Assembly: GCA_018000455.1 (NCBI GenBank)
Contig: JAGNJW010000004.1
Location: forward strand, 124,001 to 188,000
DNA length: 64,000 bases
Direction: 5' to 3'
Source of the DNA: Acidobacteriota bacterium
Lineage (GTDB): Bacteria; Acidobacteriota; Vicinamibacteria; Vicinamibacterales; UBA2999
Of this stretch, positions 27,995 through 38,469 are shown piece by piece; within the stretch, counting starts at the first letter, position 1; the number at the start of each line of letters is the position of its first letter. Made by a program: the position numbers and the translations under genes. The notes beneath the pieces are model-generated. The model searched no databases. It saw nothing but the letters and a program-made list of their open reading frames with translations, and was not told the DNA's origin.

Positions 27995-29155
27995 CTACGG
28001 CTGCAGCGGCTGCCCAGGCCCGACCGTCTGGCTCGGCGGCGGCGCCTCGCCGCGCTCGACCCACGATACGAGCCGGTCGAAGGCTTCCTGCACGGTGGGC
28101 AAGTACGATGGGCCCTCGCTCATCGCCCTGGCGACGTCCGCATCGAGCCCCATGCGTGAGGCGATGTACATGAACGACTGCACGCCGTCGTCGTCACCCG
28201 ACATGTGCCAGACGCCGTCCACCAGATAGAGTCGATGCCGTTCGGCCGGCGAAACGCGGGCGCGGTAGGCCTTCAGCTCGGGCGTGACGAAGTCATCCCA
28301 GGTACCGGCCACTTCGATGGTCGGCACCTGCACGACGCCCGTCGAGTTGGCGCTCACCGCTGGAGGCGACGTGCTGGCGGCCGCTCGCACGGCGCCGGCG
28401 GCCGTGAAGGGCCAGAGCCGTCGCGCCGCGACTGGGGTGCCGATGGCCGCCGCGAAGGCCGCCACCTTCGGATCGCTGTCAGGAATCCCCGGATGCGCCA
28501 GTGGGTCGAGCGCCGGCCAGAGTTCGGCGAGTCTCGTCTGACGGATCGCCCGGGCAGGCAGGTCGCCGTTGGCGCCAGCCACGATGATGATCCCGGCGTA
28601 GGGCGTGCCTGGCGTCTCGGCAGCGGCGCGCGCGATGCCGCCGCCCATCGACAGACCGAGCAGATAGCGGCGGGCCTGGGCGCGCCCCAGGCGTCGAGTG
28701 AGTTCCGCCGCCGCCAGGTCCGCGAACTGATTGGTGAGGGCGAGGCCGCCGGCGGCGCTGATGGCGCCGTCCCGGTCGACGCTGGCGTAGGCGAAGTGCT
28801 GCGCCACGGCATGACGGCCGATGACGTCGTCGAGGGCCGTCTCATCGGTGCCGATGACCTTGCCGGTGGGGTCGTAGTTGTTGCCGCCGGACCCGCCGTG
28901 GGCGCCGACCACCAGTGCGCCGTTCCAGCCGGACGCGGGATATCTGAGCACGAACCGCTTGGCCACCATGCTCGAGCTCGCGCTTTCGGAGGCAGCCAGA
29001 GGCACGGTGCCAGTCAGCTGAACCACTTGACCTTCGCGCGATTCGAGGGCGCCGGCGAGCGGCCCTGACGCTGGAGGCTCGGCCAGGCACCCGGCCGTGA
29101 CGACGGTGACGAGGAGTAACGCAACACGCGGCGGAAGCGAGATGAGCGTGGTCAT
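27995..29155 (-). CDS. alpha/beta hydrolase lipoprotein
   Basis: A 386-residue protein with a lipoprotein signal peptide (VALLLVTVVTAGC, lipid-modified Cys near residue 22). The alpha/beta-hydrolase domain has an oxyanion-side VVGAHGGSGG segment and a nucleophile elbow GLSMGGG. Candidate triad partners are the Asp in AGTWDDFVTP and the His in VDGVWHMSGDDDG. The fold resembles secreted esterases or tannase/PHB-depolymerase relatives, but no exact family or substrate is evident. The ATG at 29155 is chosen because it directly precedes the signal peptide. It is divergent from citrate synthase and convergent with the amidohydrolase. Confidence 0.78.
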   Translation of the reverse strand: MTTLISLPPRVALLLVTVVTAGCLAEPPASGPLAGALESREGQVVQLTGTVPLAASESASSSMVAKRFVLRYPASGWNGALVVGAHGGSGGNNYDPTGKVIGTDETALDDVIGRHAVAQHFAYASVDRDGAISAAGGLALTNQFADLAAAELTRRLGRAQARRYLLGLSMGGGIARAAAETPGTPYAGIIIVAGANGDLPARAIRQTRLAELWPALDPLAHPGIPDSDPKVAAFAAAIGTPVAARRLWPFTAAGAVRAAASTSPPAVSANSTGVVQVPTIEVAGTWDDFVTPELKAYRARVSPAERHRLYLVDGVWHMSGDDDGVQSFMYIASRMGLDADVARAMSEGPSYLPTVQEAFDRLVSWVERGEAPPPSQTVGPGQPLQP

Positions 29156-29249
29156 AAGGAGTTCGCAGGCGGTGACACGGATGCCGACGGCGCCGAGGAT
29201 AGCACTGGCGGCTGGCCCCCGGACCCCTGGCACCGGTAACATCGACCAC

Positions 29250-30386
29250 ATGACCGACGTGAAGGCGAAAGCAGGGCTCGAGGACATCGTCGCGACCGAT
29301 TCAGGTATCTGCTTCATCGATGGCGACCGCGGGGTGCTCTCGTATCGTGGCTACGACATCCACGACCTGGCGCGTTTTGCCACCTTCGAGGAGGTCTGTC
29401 ATCTGCTGTGGCACGGCCACCTGCCGATCCGGGCCGAACTCGGCGATCTCCAGTCGCAGCTCGCCGTGGCGCGGCCGCTGCCCGAGCCGATCATCCGGCT
29501 GATGAAGATGCTGCCGCCCGGGGACGGCATGGATGCCCTGCGCACGCTCACCTCCGCGCTTGCGCACTACGACGCCGACGCCCATGACAACTCGCCGCGG
29601 GCCTCCTACCGCAAAGCCGTGCGGCTCACCGGCCAGATGGCGAGCCTGGTCGCCACCTGGGGCCGGCTGCAGGCAGGCGGCTGGCCAATCGCGCCCGACC
29701 CGGCATTGGGCCACGCCGCCAACTTCCTCTACATGCTGCTCGGGGAGCGTCCGGATTCGGTGGCCGAGCGTGCGATGGACGTGGCGCTGGTGCTGCACGC
29801 CGACCACGAGTTGAATGCCTCGACTTTCGCCGCCCGTGTCGCTGCGGCCACGCTGACCGACATGCACTCGGCGGTCGTCGCCGGCGTCGGCACGCTCAAG
29901 GGGCCGCTGCACGGTGGCGCCAACGCGGAAGTGATGAAGATGCTGCTCGACATCGGCGAGGACGCGCCGCCCGACAGGATCGACGCTTACGTTCGCGGCA
30001 AACTCGCCCGCAAGGAGAAGATCTCGGGCTTCGGGCACCGCGTCTACACCACCGAAGATCCGCGCGCCACCCACTTGCGCCAGATATCACACGACCTCGG
30101 CAAGCGCGCCGGTAACCTGAAGTGGTTCCAGATGTCGGAGCGCATCGAATCGGTCGTGCGGGCCGAGAAGACACTGAATCCCAACGTGGATTTCTACTCG
30201 GCGTCCACCTACTACACGATGGGCATCGCCATCGACCTCTACACGCCGATCTTTGCCGTGAGCCGCATCTCGGGATGGTCGGCGCACGTGCTCGAGCAGC
30301 TCGCGAACAACCGCCTGATCCGGCCGCGCGCCGAGTACACCGGTCCGGCCTATCCGCAGAGCTGGGTGCCCCTGGAGCAGCGATGA
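29250..30386 (+). CDS. gltA: citrate synthase (type II, short form) or 2-methylcitrate synthase
   Basis: A 378-residue enzyme condensing acetyl-CoA with oxaloacetate. FIDGDRGVLSYRGYDI opens the protein. The catalytic residues are seen as His in HADHELNAS, His in GPLHGGANAEVMKML, the oxaloacetate-binding His in GFGHRVY and Asp in NPNVDFYSA. A terminal arginine segment RPRAEYTGP completes the site. The length fits the Gram-positive/archaeal-type citrate synthase clade, in which 2-methylcitrate synthases cannot be separated by eye. TAACAT lies 7 nt before the ATG, suggesting a leaderless mRNA. The stop overlaps the next ORF as ATGA. Confidence 0.93.
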   Translation: MTDVKAKAGLEDIVATDSGICFIDGDRGVLSYRGYDIHDLARFATFEEVCHLLWHGHLPIRAELGDLQSQLAVARPLPEPIIRLMKMLPPGDGMDALRTLTSALAHYDADAHDNSPRASYRKAVRLTGQMASLVATWGRLQAGGWPIAPDPALGHAANFLYMLLGERPDSVAERAMDVALVLHADHELNASTFAARVAAATLTDMHSAVVAGVGTLKGPLHGGANAEVMKMLLDIGEDAPPDRIDAYVRGKLARKEKISGFGHRVYTTEDPRATHLRQISHDLGKRAGNLKWFQMSERIESVVRAEKTLNPNVDFYSASTYYTMGIAIDLYTPIFAVSRISGWSAHVLEQLANNRLIRPRAEYTGPAYPQSWVPLEQR

Positions 30387-30738
30387 GGTGTGCCGGGGGC
30401 GTGCTCCTCGCGGCGTGCGCACTGGCTAGTGGCGACGTGGCCGGCCGCGTGTCGGCCCAGGCGCCGGTCGAAGCGCGCGAGGTGCGTCAGCTGGTGACGT
30501 TCCGCTTCCTGCCGGGGCAGACCAGGGCCGCGCTCGAGCTCTGCCCGCCGACCGCCCGCCGATTGGCGAGCTGTATCGCCGGGTGTCGGACTTGAGCCTT
30601 GGCCACCACGATCAGTTCGTCGAGGTGATCTCGCCGCCGGGCATCGCCGCCAACCCGGACGGGCTGCTCGAAGTTCTCGAGTTCGTCAGCGTTGCCGGGT
30701 CGCGCCGGAAACATCCGCCGAGTCGTTCCCATGCATGA
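30383..30738 (+). pseudogene. probable decayed secreted-protein gene (internal deletion with frameshift)
   Basis: An ATG overlaps the citrate synthase stop (ATGA) and opens a signal-peptide ORF, then REVRQLVTFRFLPGQTRAALEL, which reads as the start of a small ferredoxin-like domain. The frame then degenerates and stops at 30595. From about 30540 the +1 frame reads IGELYRRVSDLSLGHHDQFVEV and on to a stop at 30738, which looks like the matching C-terminal part. The simplest reading is an internal deletion that also shifted the frame. A short intact 70-codon ORF is the alternative. No family is identified. Confidence 0.45.
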
Positions 30739-30967
30739 ACTCTTCGCCACCGTACCAAACGGCATGTTCGCGCTGATGGTCGGCATTCCCCTGGTCATGG
30801 CGGCTGTGGCGATCATCTTCGGATGGAAGGTGCGCCAGGCGGCCCTGCGGCGGCGCGTCGAGGGCGGGCCGAGAAGCCCTGGGGAAGACGCGCTGGGGGC
30901 GGGCATCACCGTGGCGGTGGTGCCGCTCGGCTTCGCTCTCCTCATGCTGTGGGCCCGCCTGGGCTGA
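30731..30967 (+). CDS. small two-helix membrane protein
   Basis: A 78-residue protein with a membrane helix at about residues 12-33 (FALMVGIPLVMAAVAIIFGW), a basic/polar loop (VRQAALRRRVEGGPRSPGED), and a second helix at about 55-75 (ITVAVVPLGFALLMLWARLG). The ATG at 30731 overlaps the end of the decayed upstream frame by 8 nt, which suggests it was translationally coupled to that gene. No family recognised. The basic loop would place both ends outside the cytoplasm by the positive-inside rule. Confidence 0.6.
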   Translation: MHELFATVPNGMFALMVGIPLVMAAVAIIFGWKVRQAALRRRVEGGPRSPGEDALGAGITVAVVPLGFALLMLWARLG

Positions 30968-31042
30968 CGGTGCAGGCAGCGCGATGAGAGCGGCCATGAC
31001 GGCAGGGGGCGCCCTGAGGGATAATGAGGGGTTAACCCTACC

Positions 31043-32848
<1,806 letters not shown>

Positions 32849-32850
32849 CC

Positions 32851-33510
32851 GTGACCACCGAGGCGACGATCGCGAAGTCCACCGTGCGCGAGTATTTCGA
32901 ATCGATCGTCGTCGCGGTCATCCTCGCCCTCTTCATCCGCACGTTCGTCGTCCAGGCCTTCAAGATTCCGACCGGCTCGATGGAGCCGAACCTGCTGGTC
33001 GGCGACCACCTGATCGTCAACAAGTTCGTCTTCGCACCGAGCGCCAGCGCCCTCGAGCGCGCGCTGCTGCCGATGCGTCCCGTCGTCCGCGGCGATGTCG
33101 TGGTGTTCAAGTTCCCCGAAGACCCCGAGCGCGACTTCATCAAGCGCATCATCGGGCTGCCGGGCGAGACGCTCGAGGTCAGGGGCACGCAGGTGCTCGT
33201 GAACGGCACGGCCATCGACCAGCCGTTCGCCCACTTCCTGCTGCCGCACGACCCGAATGGGCCGATCGTCCCCGGCGATCCCCGTGAGCATTTCGGGCCC
33301 TATACGGTGCCCGCGGATCACTATTTCGCGATGGGCGACAACCGCGACAACTCCGAGGACAGCCGCTACTGGGGCGCCCTTCCGGCCAGCTACGTGAAGG
33401 GCCGTGCACTCATGATCTACTGGTCGTTCGACGACGCCCCCGGTGGTTCCGGCTTGGCGCAGCTCGTCGGCGGCACCCGCTGGACGCGTCTCCTGCACCA
33501 GATTCACTGA
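32851..33510 (+). CDS. lepB: signal peptidase I
   Basis: A 219-residue membrane-anchored serine protease that removes Sec signal peptides. A membrane helix at about residues 15-35 precedes the catalytic Ser43 in [11 protein letters not shown]; the general base is Lys98 in [13 protein letters not shown]. The box E motif [14 protein letters not shown] is intact. The GTG at 32851 lies two bases after the lepA stop, and the longer upstream frame is a lepA shadow. It supplies processing for the many exported proteins in this window. Confidence 0.96.
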   Translation: MTTEATIAKSTVREYFESIVVAVILALFIRTFVVQAFKIPTGSMEPNLLVGDHLIVNKFVFAPSASALERALLPMRPVVRGDVVVFKFPEDPERDFIKRIIGLPGETLEVRGTQVLVNGTAIDQPFAHFLLPHDPNGPIVPGDPREHFGPYTVPADHYFAMGDNRDNSEDSRYWGALPASYVKGRALMIYWSFDDAPGGSGLAQLVGGTRWTRLLHQIH

Positions 33511-33603
33511 CCGCCTGCTCGGCGACCTGGCAGCTCAGCTACAGTTGCCGGCCGCCGCTGCCGATAGGCCGCTTGGAGCCCCCGAGGGCAAGGCCAGGCA
33601 GAC

Positions 33604-33942
33604 ATGTCGACGATCATCAAGCTCCTCATCACTGCGCTCGTGCTGAACGCGTGCTTCCAGGGCGGACGTTCGGCGTGGGGCTTCTACGAGTTCGAAGACC
33701 AGGTGCAGCAGGCGGTGCTCTTCAGCACGACCCAGACGGCCGAGCAGCTGAAGAACCGCATCGCCAGCATTGCCAGCGAGGCGCAGATCGAACTCGATTC
33801 GGCGAACTTCACGGTCGCCTACCAGGGCACCCAGGCTCGCATCACGGCCAGCTACACCGACCAGGTCGCCGTCGTGCCCGGCGGCTACAAGTACAAGTGG
33901 CTGCACGCCCTCGACCTCAACATGCGGCGGATGGCGTACTGA
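33604..33942 (+). CDS. small anchored protein, DUF4845-like by position
   Basis: A 112-residue protein with an N-terminal hydrophobic helix (about residues 4-17) and a small alpha/beta extracytoplasmic domain (QVQQAVLFSTTQTAEQLKN, then IELDSANFTVAYQGTQARITASYTDQ in part). In gammaproteobacteria a DUF4845 protein of similar size follows lepA-lepB, and the fold outline here agrees with that group. No firm sequence motif is available, so the link rests on gene order and size. Function unknown. Confidence 0.6.
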   Translation: MSTIIKLLITALVLNACFQGGRSAWGFYEFEDQVQQAVLFSTTQTAEQLKNRIASIASEAQIELDSANFTVAYQGTQARITASYTDQVAVVPGGYKYKWLHALDLNMRRMAY

Positions 33943-33990
33943 CGGCGCGCCGCCGCCGTCCCATGCTCGTCGGTCTGAGGCGGAGCCTGG

Positions 33991-34614
33991 CTAGTCCTGC
34001 AGCGAGGAGATCGCAGCGTGCGCCGCCCTGGCCACCGCGTCGAGTGTGCGCGTGAGTTGCCGTGTCGTCTCGCGCACGAAGGTCTCGTCCGGCAGTCCAT
34101 CGATGTTCGCCCGCACGTTGGCGGCGGCACCGTCGGCCGCGGCTTTCAGCAGACCGATGGCCACGAAGACATCGCTCGTGGCAACCCGCGCGCCGGCCGC
34201 CGCCACGACCCGCGTGCGCTCCAGTGCTTCGGCGCACTGTTTCGAGATCTCGAGCGGCACACGGGTGGCCTCTCGTGTGGACTCGGCGATGCCCTGGCGC
34301 CGCACTTCGCGCTCCCCTGCAGTGGTCTGCGGACGTCGGTATGCGGCTATCAATGCCATGACGGCGATCGCGTCGTCATCGGCAAGGCGCGTGAGCGCGA
34401 CGCGGTGCGCGGCGAGTTCGCCGGCGACCACGTCGAGGCGGGTGCGTTCGTCCGGCGTGCCGTGCCGTGTGCGTGGCAGCGCCGCCACCATCGCGCCCAC
34501 TGAGGCGCCAAGGGCGCCGGCAATCGCCGCCGCTGCGCCTCCGCCCGGCGCCGGCGTCGGGGCGGCGATTCTGTCGAGCACGTCGGCCAGGGATAGGGAC
34601 GTCAGAGGGGTCAT
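33991..34614 (-). CDS. formiminotetrahydrofolate cyclodeaminase / methenyl-THF cyclohydrolase family protein
   Basis: A 207-residue all-helical protein of the FTCD C-terminal domain family, which turns 5-formimino-THF into 5,10-methenyl-THF and ammonia. The N-terminal PAPGGGAAAAIAGALGASVG glycine/alanine-rich helix is the family signature; a late VATSDVFVAIGLLKAAADGA segment also matches. The ATG at 34614 overlaps the hutI stop as ATGA, so the two are translationally coupled and histidine degradation is the likely context. A glutamate formiminotransferase (FTCD N-domain) partner is not visible here. Confidence 0.85.
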   Translation of the reverse strand: MTPLTSLSLADVLDRIAAPTPAPGGGAAAAIAGALGASVGAMVAALPRTRHGTPDERTRLDVVAGELAAHRVALTRLADDDAIAVMALIAAYRRPQTTAGEREVRRQGIAESTREATRVPLEISKQCAEALERTRVVAAAGARVATSDVFVAIGLLKAAADGAAANVRANIDGLPDETFVRETTRQLTRTLDAVARAAHAAISSLQD

Positions 34615-35882
34615 GGGCGAGGGCTCCAGAGGCGTCCGGCCACCGGCCGTCCGTGTTTCACGACGCCGGCCACGACCGGCGCCCCGATGCGGGCCAGGTC
34701 GGCCAGCGTGCCGTCGATGAGCACGCAGTCGAGCAGCTTGCCTTGCTCGAGGCTGCCGATGTCGTGTGAGCGCCTGAGCGCGGCCGCGCCGTTGACGGTG
34801 GCCGCGACCAGGGCCTCCTCGAGCGTCAGGCCCATGCCGAAGGCGGCGAGTGCGATGACGAACGGCATCGAGGGCGAGAAGCCACCGCCGGGATTCATGT
34901 CGGTTGCCAGTGCCACCGGCACACCGCGCTCGACGAGCATGCGGGCCGGCGCGTAGCGACCGAGCTTCAGGAAGAACGCGGCCGCCGGCAGCAGCGTGGC
35001 GACGACGCCGGCCTGGGCGAGCGCGTCGGCACCGGCCTCGTCCACATGGATGAGATGGTCCGCCGATACGGCGCCCACGGCCGCAGCGGTCAAAGCGCCG
35101 CCGCTTGGCGCCAGTTCGTCGGCGTGAATGCGCGGCCTCAGCCCCAACGGCTTGCCGGCGTCGAGAATGGCCCGCGATTCCTCCGGCGTGAACACGCCCT
35201 GCTCGCAGAAGACGTCGTTCCACTCCGCCAGGCCCTCGCGGGCAACTGCCGGCAGCATCTCGTCGATGACCAGGCGCACGTAGTCGTCACGCCGGCCGCG
35301 GTACTCGATGGGGATCTCATGAGCGCCCATGAAGGTGGGCGAGAGGTCGACAGGCTGACGCGTGGCGAGCGCACGGATGGCGCGCAGCATCTTGAGTTCG
35401 GTCGCGGTGTCGAGGCCGTAGCCGCTCTTCACCTCGCAGGTGGTCGTGCCCTGGGCGAGCGCATCGGCCAGGCGGGGGAGGGCGGCGTCGACGAGTTCCC
35501 CTTCGGTGGCCGCCCGGGTTGCTGTGACGGTACCCACGATGCCGCCGCCCAGGGCGGCGATTTCGGCATAGGTGGCGCCGCCGAGACGCCGGGCCAGTTC
35601 CTCGCGTCGATCACCGGCGAAGACGACGTGGGTGTGCGAGTCGACGAAGCCGGGCACGACGGTGGTGCCGCGTCCATCGATGACGCTGGCCCCCTCGTCG
35701 AGGGTGATGCGTCGTGCCACCTCGTCGGCCGGGCCGACGGCGACGATGCGGCCGCGCCACGCCGCCACCGATGCGTGGGCGATGGCGGCGATGTCCCCCT
35801 GGGCGCGACCGGCTCGCGGTGCAGGGCCCCGGCAGGTGGCCACCAGATCGGCGCGCTCGATGAGGACGTCGGCGCGCGTCAT
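34611..35882 (-). CDS. hutI: imidazolonepropionase
   Basis: A 423-residue amidohydrolase that opens imidazolone propionate to N-formimidoyl-glutamate in histidine catabolism. Zn ligands are seen in GFVDSHTHVVFAGDR (HxH), a His in MGAHEIP, a His in DHLIHVDEAG and Asp in ATDMNPGG. GTTTCEVKSGYGLD is the family signature. It overlaps the upstream DUF167 gene and the downstream cyclodeaminase gene by ATGA on both sides. Its product is the substrate of HutF, encoded at the left edge of the window. Confidence 0.96.
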   Translation of the reverse strand: MTRADVLIERADLVATCRGPAPRAGRAQGDIAAIAHASVAAWRGRIVAVGPADEVARRITLDEGASVIDGRGTTVVPGFVDSHTHVVFAGDRREELARRLGGATYAEIAALGGGIVGTVTATRAATEGELVDAALPRLADALAQGTTTCEVKSGYGLDTATELKMLRAIRALATRQPVDLSPTFMGAHEIPIEYRGRRDDYVRLVIDEMLPAVAREGLAEWNDVFCEQGVFTPEESRAILDAGKPLGLRPRIHADELAPSGGALTAAAVGAVSADHLIHVDEAGADALAQAGVVATLLPAAAFFLKLGRYAPARMLVERGVPVALATDMNPGGGFSPSMPFVIALAAFGMGLTLEEALVAATVNGAAALRRSHDIGSLEQGKLLDCVLIDGTLADLARIGAPVVAGVVKHGRPVAGRLWSPRP

Positions 35883-36172
35883 GGCGTGCTCAAGAGCCGC
35901 TGCCGCACATCGGCCGGCGCCAGGCCCTCGACGAGGACACGCTTCTGCCTGGAGGTGTCGCCGTGCACGAGCGAGACGCGACGCTTGGGCAGGTCGAGCG
36001 TGTCGGCCAGGAAGGCCACCAGCGCAGCGTTGGCGCGGCCATCGACGGGCGGCGCGGCAAGGCGCACCACCAACGCCCCTTCGCGCTCACCGGCCAGCGC
36101 CGATCGCGACGCGCGAGGCACCACCCGGACCTCGACATAGGTGCCCCCGGGACCCTCCCGGACCATCCGCAC
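35879..36172 (-). CDS. DUF167 (YggU-like) protein
   Basis: A 97-residue small alpha/beta protein with the DUF167 signature VRVVPRASRSALAGE, the PPVDGRANAALVAFLA segment and the C-terminal RVSLVHGDTSRQKRVLVEG. Function is unknown; members often sit next to yggT/yggS. The GTG at 36172 shares a base with the upstream divIVA-like stop (TAGTG), and the stop overlaps hutI by ATGA. An ATG at 36166 is an alternative start. Confidence 0.88.
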   Translation of the reverse strand: MRMVREGPGGTYVEVRVVPRASRSALAGEREGALVVRLAAPPVDGRANAALVAFLADTLDLPKRRVSLVHGDTSRQKRVLVEGLAPADVRQRLLSTP

Positions 36173-36738
36173 TAGCCGTTCTGCGAGCGAACGGGCGGCA
36201 ATTGGGCCGCCGTCGCCGCCGGGACGCCGGTGGCGCTGTCGGACTGCCGCGGACGCATCAGTCGGATCTTGTCGTCGCGTTCCTTCTGATCCTGCTCGCG
36301 CACGAAGTCGAGCGTGTTCTTGAGCGCGTTGATGATGGCCTCGACGGAGGTCTCGGTCTCACGCCGCCGGGCGCGCAGGCCGTCGATCTCGCGCTGGAGC
36401 TCGTCATGACGGCTTTGCGCCTTCTGCACCAGCAAGTCGCCGCGCGACTCGGCGTCGCGGACGATACGCTCGCCGTCGCGCCCGGCTGTCTCGCGCATCT
36501 CATCGGCCAGCCGCTGAGCGCTCACGAGCGTGTTCTTGAGACTCTTCTCCTCCGAGCGGTGCTCGGCGAGCAGCTCTTCGAGCCGCCCCACCTCCTGGCG
36601 CATCCGGTCGGCTTCGCGGATGGCGCCTTCGTAGTCGTCGGCCACCTCCGCCAGCAGCGCATCGACCTCGCCGCGGTCGTAGCCGCGCATGGCGGTCTTG
36701 AATTTCTGCTGACGAAGGTCCAGAGGCGTGACGTTCAT
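36172..36738 (-). CDS. DivIVA-domain protein
   Basis: A 188-residue coiled-coil protein. The N-terminal LDLRQQKFKTAMRGYDRGEVDALL is the DivIVA membrane-curvature-binding domain. About residues 30-160 are almost continuous heptad-repeat coiled coil (DRMRQEVGRLEELLAEH, then further). The C-terminal tail is Pro/Ala-rich. DivIVA proteins mark the division site and poles and recruit partners. Neighbours yggS and DUF167 are the usual division-cluster companions, though here the cluster runs into hutI. Confidence 0.9.
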   Translation of the reverse strand: MNVTPLDLRQQKFKTAMRGYDRGEVDALLAEVADDYEGAIREADRMRQEVGRLEELLAEHRSEEKSLKNTLVSAQRLADEMRETAGRDGERIVRDAESRGDLLVQKAQSRHDELQREIDGLRARRRETETSVEAIINALKNTLDFVREQDQKERDDKIRLMRPRQSDSATGVPAATAAQLPPVRSQNG

Positions 36739-36777
36739 GATTCCAGTACTCCCCGGCGCCGGCGGCGCCCCCGAGGG

Positions 36778-37482
36778 TCAGTGCCGCTCGCCGAAAATCG
36801 CGCTGCCGACCCTGACGATCGTCGCGCCTTCCTCGATGGCCACCTCGAAGTCGTAGCTCATTCCCATCGACAACTCAGTCAGCCGCGCTGGCGGCACGCC
36901 CGCTGCGGCCAACTCGTCGCGCAGCGCCACCAGGCGCCGGAACCACGGCCGTGCCTTGCTGGCGTCGTCGACGGCCGGCGGCAGCAACATCAGCCCCACC
37001 AGTTCCACCGCCCCGAGCGACGCCGCTGCCGCGAAGATACCCGCAACCACGTCGGGCGACGCCCCGAACTTCGTGGTCTCTCCGGCCAGGTCCACCTGCA
37101 CCAGCGCCTTCGGCCGCCGCCCTGCCGCGGCCGCCCCTTCGTCGATCTTCCTCAGCAGATCCACGCTGTCGACCGCGTGGATCCAGTCGAACGCCTCGGC
37201 CGCCTTTCGCGCCTTGTTCGACTGCAGGTGGCCGATGACGTGCCACCGGATCGTAGTGTCGGCCGTCTCGGCGATCTTCTGCAGGCCTTCCTGCACTTTG
37301 TTTTCGCCGAAGTCCTGCTGTCCGGCCGCCACGGCGGCCCGCACGTGGTCGGCCGGATAGGTCTTCGACACCGCCACGAGACGCACCGACGTGGCGTCGC
37401 GTCCGGCGCGGCCGGCGGCGGCTGCGATCCGGCCCCGCACGTCGGCCAGCCGGGCCCCGATCGTGGCGTTGAGATCGCTCAC
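36778..37482 (-). CDS. yggS: YggS-family PLP-binding protein (PLP homeostasis)
   Basis: A 234-residue fold-type III PLP protein that buffers pyridoxal phosphate. The Schiff-base Lys is K40 in LVAVSKTYPADHV. FGENKVQEGLQKI, WHVIGHLQSNKARKA, a VQVDLAGETTKFG segment and the C-terminal LSMGMSYDFEVAIEEGATIVRVG (in part) are all diagnostic. Length is normal. The ATG overlaps the stop of the upstream TPR gene as ATGA. Confidence 0.95.
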   Translation of the reverse strand: MSDLNATIGARLADVRGRIAAAAGRAGRDATSVRLVAVSKTYPADHVRAAVAAGQQDFGENKVQEGLQKIAETADTTIRWHVIGHLQSNKARKAAEAFDWIHAVDSVDLLRKIDEGAAAAGRRPKALVQVDLAGETTKFGASPDVVAGIFAAAASLGAVELVGLMLLPPAVDDASKARPWFRRLVALRDELAAAGVPPARLTELSMGMSYDFEVAIEEGATIVRVGSAIFGERH

Positions 37483-38411
37483 CGGACGGGCGGCTTGAGC
37501 TGCGTCAGCATGGCCTTGGCCTGCGCGGCGAACTGGCCTGACGGCGCCATCTTCAGGTAGTCCTCGAAGCTCACCACGGCCTCCGGGACTTTGCCCTCGT
37601 TGAGCAGGGCCATGCCGAGCTGGAAACGCGAATCAGCGTGGTTCGGATCGGCCTTGATCGCCTCTTCGAACTTCTCCTTCGCCTCGCCGATCTTGCCGGC
37701 GTTCCACAGGATGATGCCCTGGTTGTAGATGGCGTCGGCGTTGTCGCCGGGCGCCGACTTGGCGGCAACGGCGCTCACCGCGGCCGCTTCGTCGAAGCGC
37801 TTCTGGCCGTTGTAGAGCGTCGCCAGGGCGTTCAGGGTTTCGGCGTGGTCGGGCTTCTGCTCGAGCGCCTTCTTCCAGTTCTCCTCGGCCTGCTTCTCGT
37901 CCTTCTTCTCCAGATAGGCAAAGCCGATGTTGTAGTAGCACTCGTGGCAGGTCGGCTGTGCCGCCACCGCCTCCAGGAACTTCGCGATGGCCGTGTCGAA
38001 ATCCTTCGCGCGGCTGGCCACGACACCAGCATCGAAGGCGACCTTCAGCGCCACCAGCGTCGGATCGACACCTGGAGGCAGCGGCGACAGCGTGATGGTG
38101 ACTTCACTGGTGTTGCCGACGCGAACGCGGACATCGGCGAAGCCCGAGCCGAGCTTGTCGGTCGTGGCGGTGACCCGGTAGCCACCCGATTGCAGGCCGA
38201 GCTGGACGAACTCGCCACGCTTGTCGCTCTTGGTCGTGAGCTTGCGGCTCATGCCTTCCATGAACTCCACGGTGACGACGGCATCGGCCACCGGTTTGCC
38301 ATCCAGCCCGACGACCTTGCCCTTCACGAGTCCCGTCTGCGCGCCGGCCGGCCCGGCGATAGCCAGCATGACGAGGGCGACGAGGCCCCGGCTGAAGATG
38401 CGATGAATCAT
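37479..38411 (-). CDS. exported TPR protein with carboxypeptidase-regulatory-like domain
   Basis: A 310-residue exported protein. A signal peptide (about residues 1-25, hydrophobic LVALVMLAIAGPAGA) precedes a carboxypeptidase-regulatory-like beta domain (GKVVGLDGKPVADAVVTVE). From about residue 120 there are four or five TPR repeats, for example CYYNIGFAYLEKKDEKQAEENW, AETLNALATLYNGQKRFDEAA and ADSRFQLGMALLNEGKVPEA, shown in part. It probably binds envelope proteins. The ATG at 38411 has a GGAG ribosome site upstream and a TACACT box above that. It heads the overlapping run to yggS, divIVA and hut genes. Confidence 0.82.
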   Translation of the reverse strand: MIHRIFSRGLVALVMLAIAGPAGAQTGLVKGKVVGLDGKPVADAVVTVEFMEGMSRKLTTKSDKRGEFVQLGLQSGGYRVTATTDKLGSGFADVRVRVGNTSEVTITLSPLPPGVDPTLVALKVAFDAGVVASRAKDFDTAIAKFLEAVAAQPTCHECYYNIGFAYLEKKDEKQAEENWKKALEQKPDHAETLNALATLYNGQKRFDEAAAVSAVAAKSAPGDNADAIYNQGIILWNAGKIGEAKEKFEEAIKADPNHADSRFQLGMALLNEGKVPEAVVSFEDYLKMAPSGQFAAQAKAMLTQLKPPVR

Positions 38412-38469
38412 GGCGTCAGTGACTCCTGCCAACCAGTGTAGCGCGAGGCGCCACCGACGACGGCCCCGC

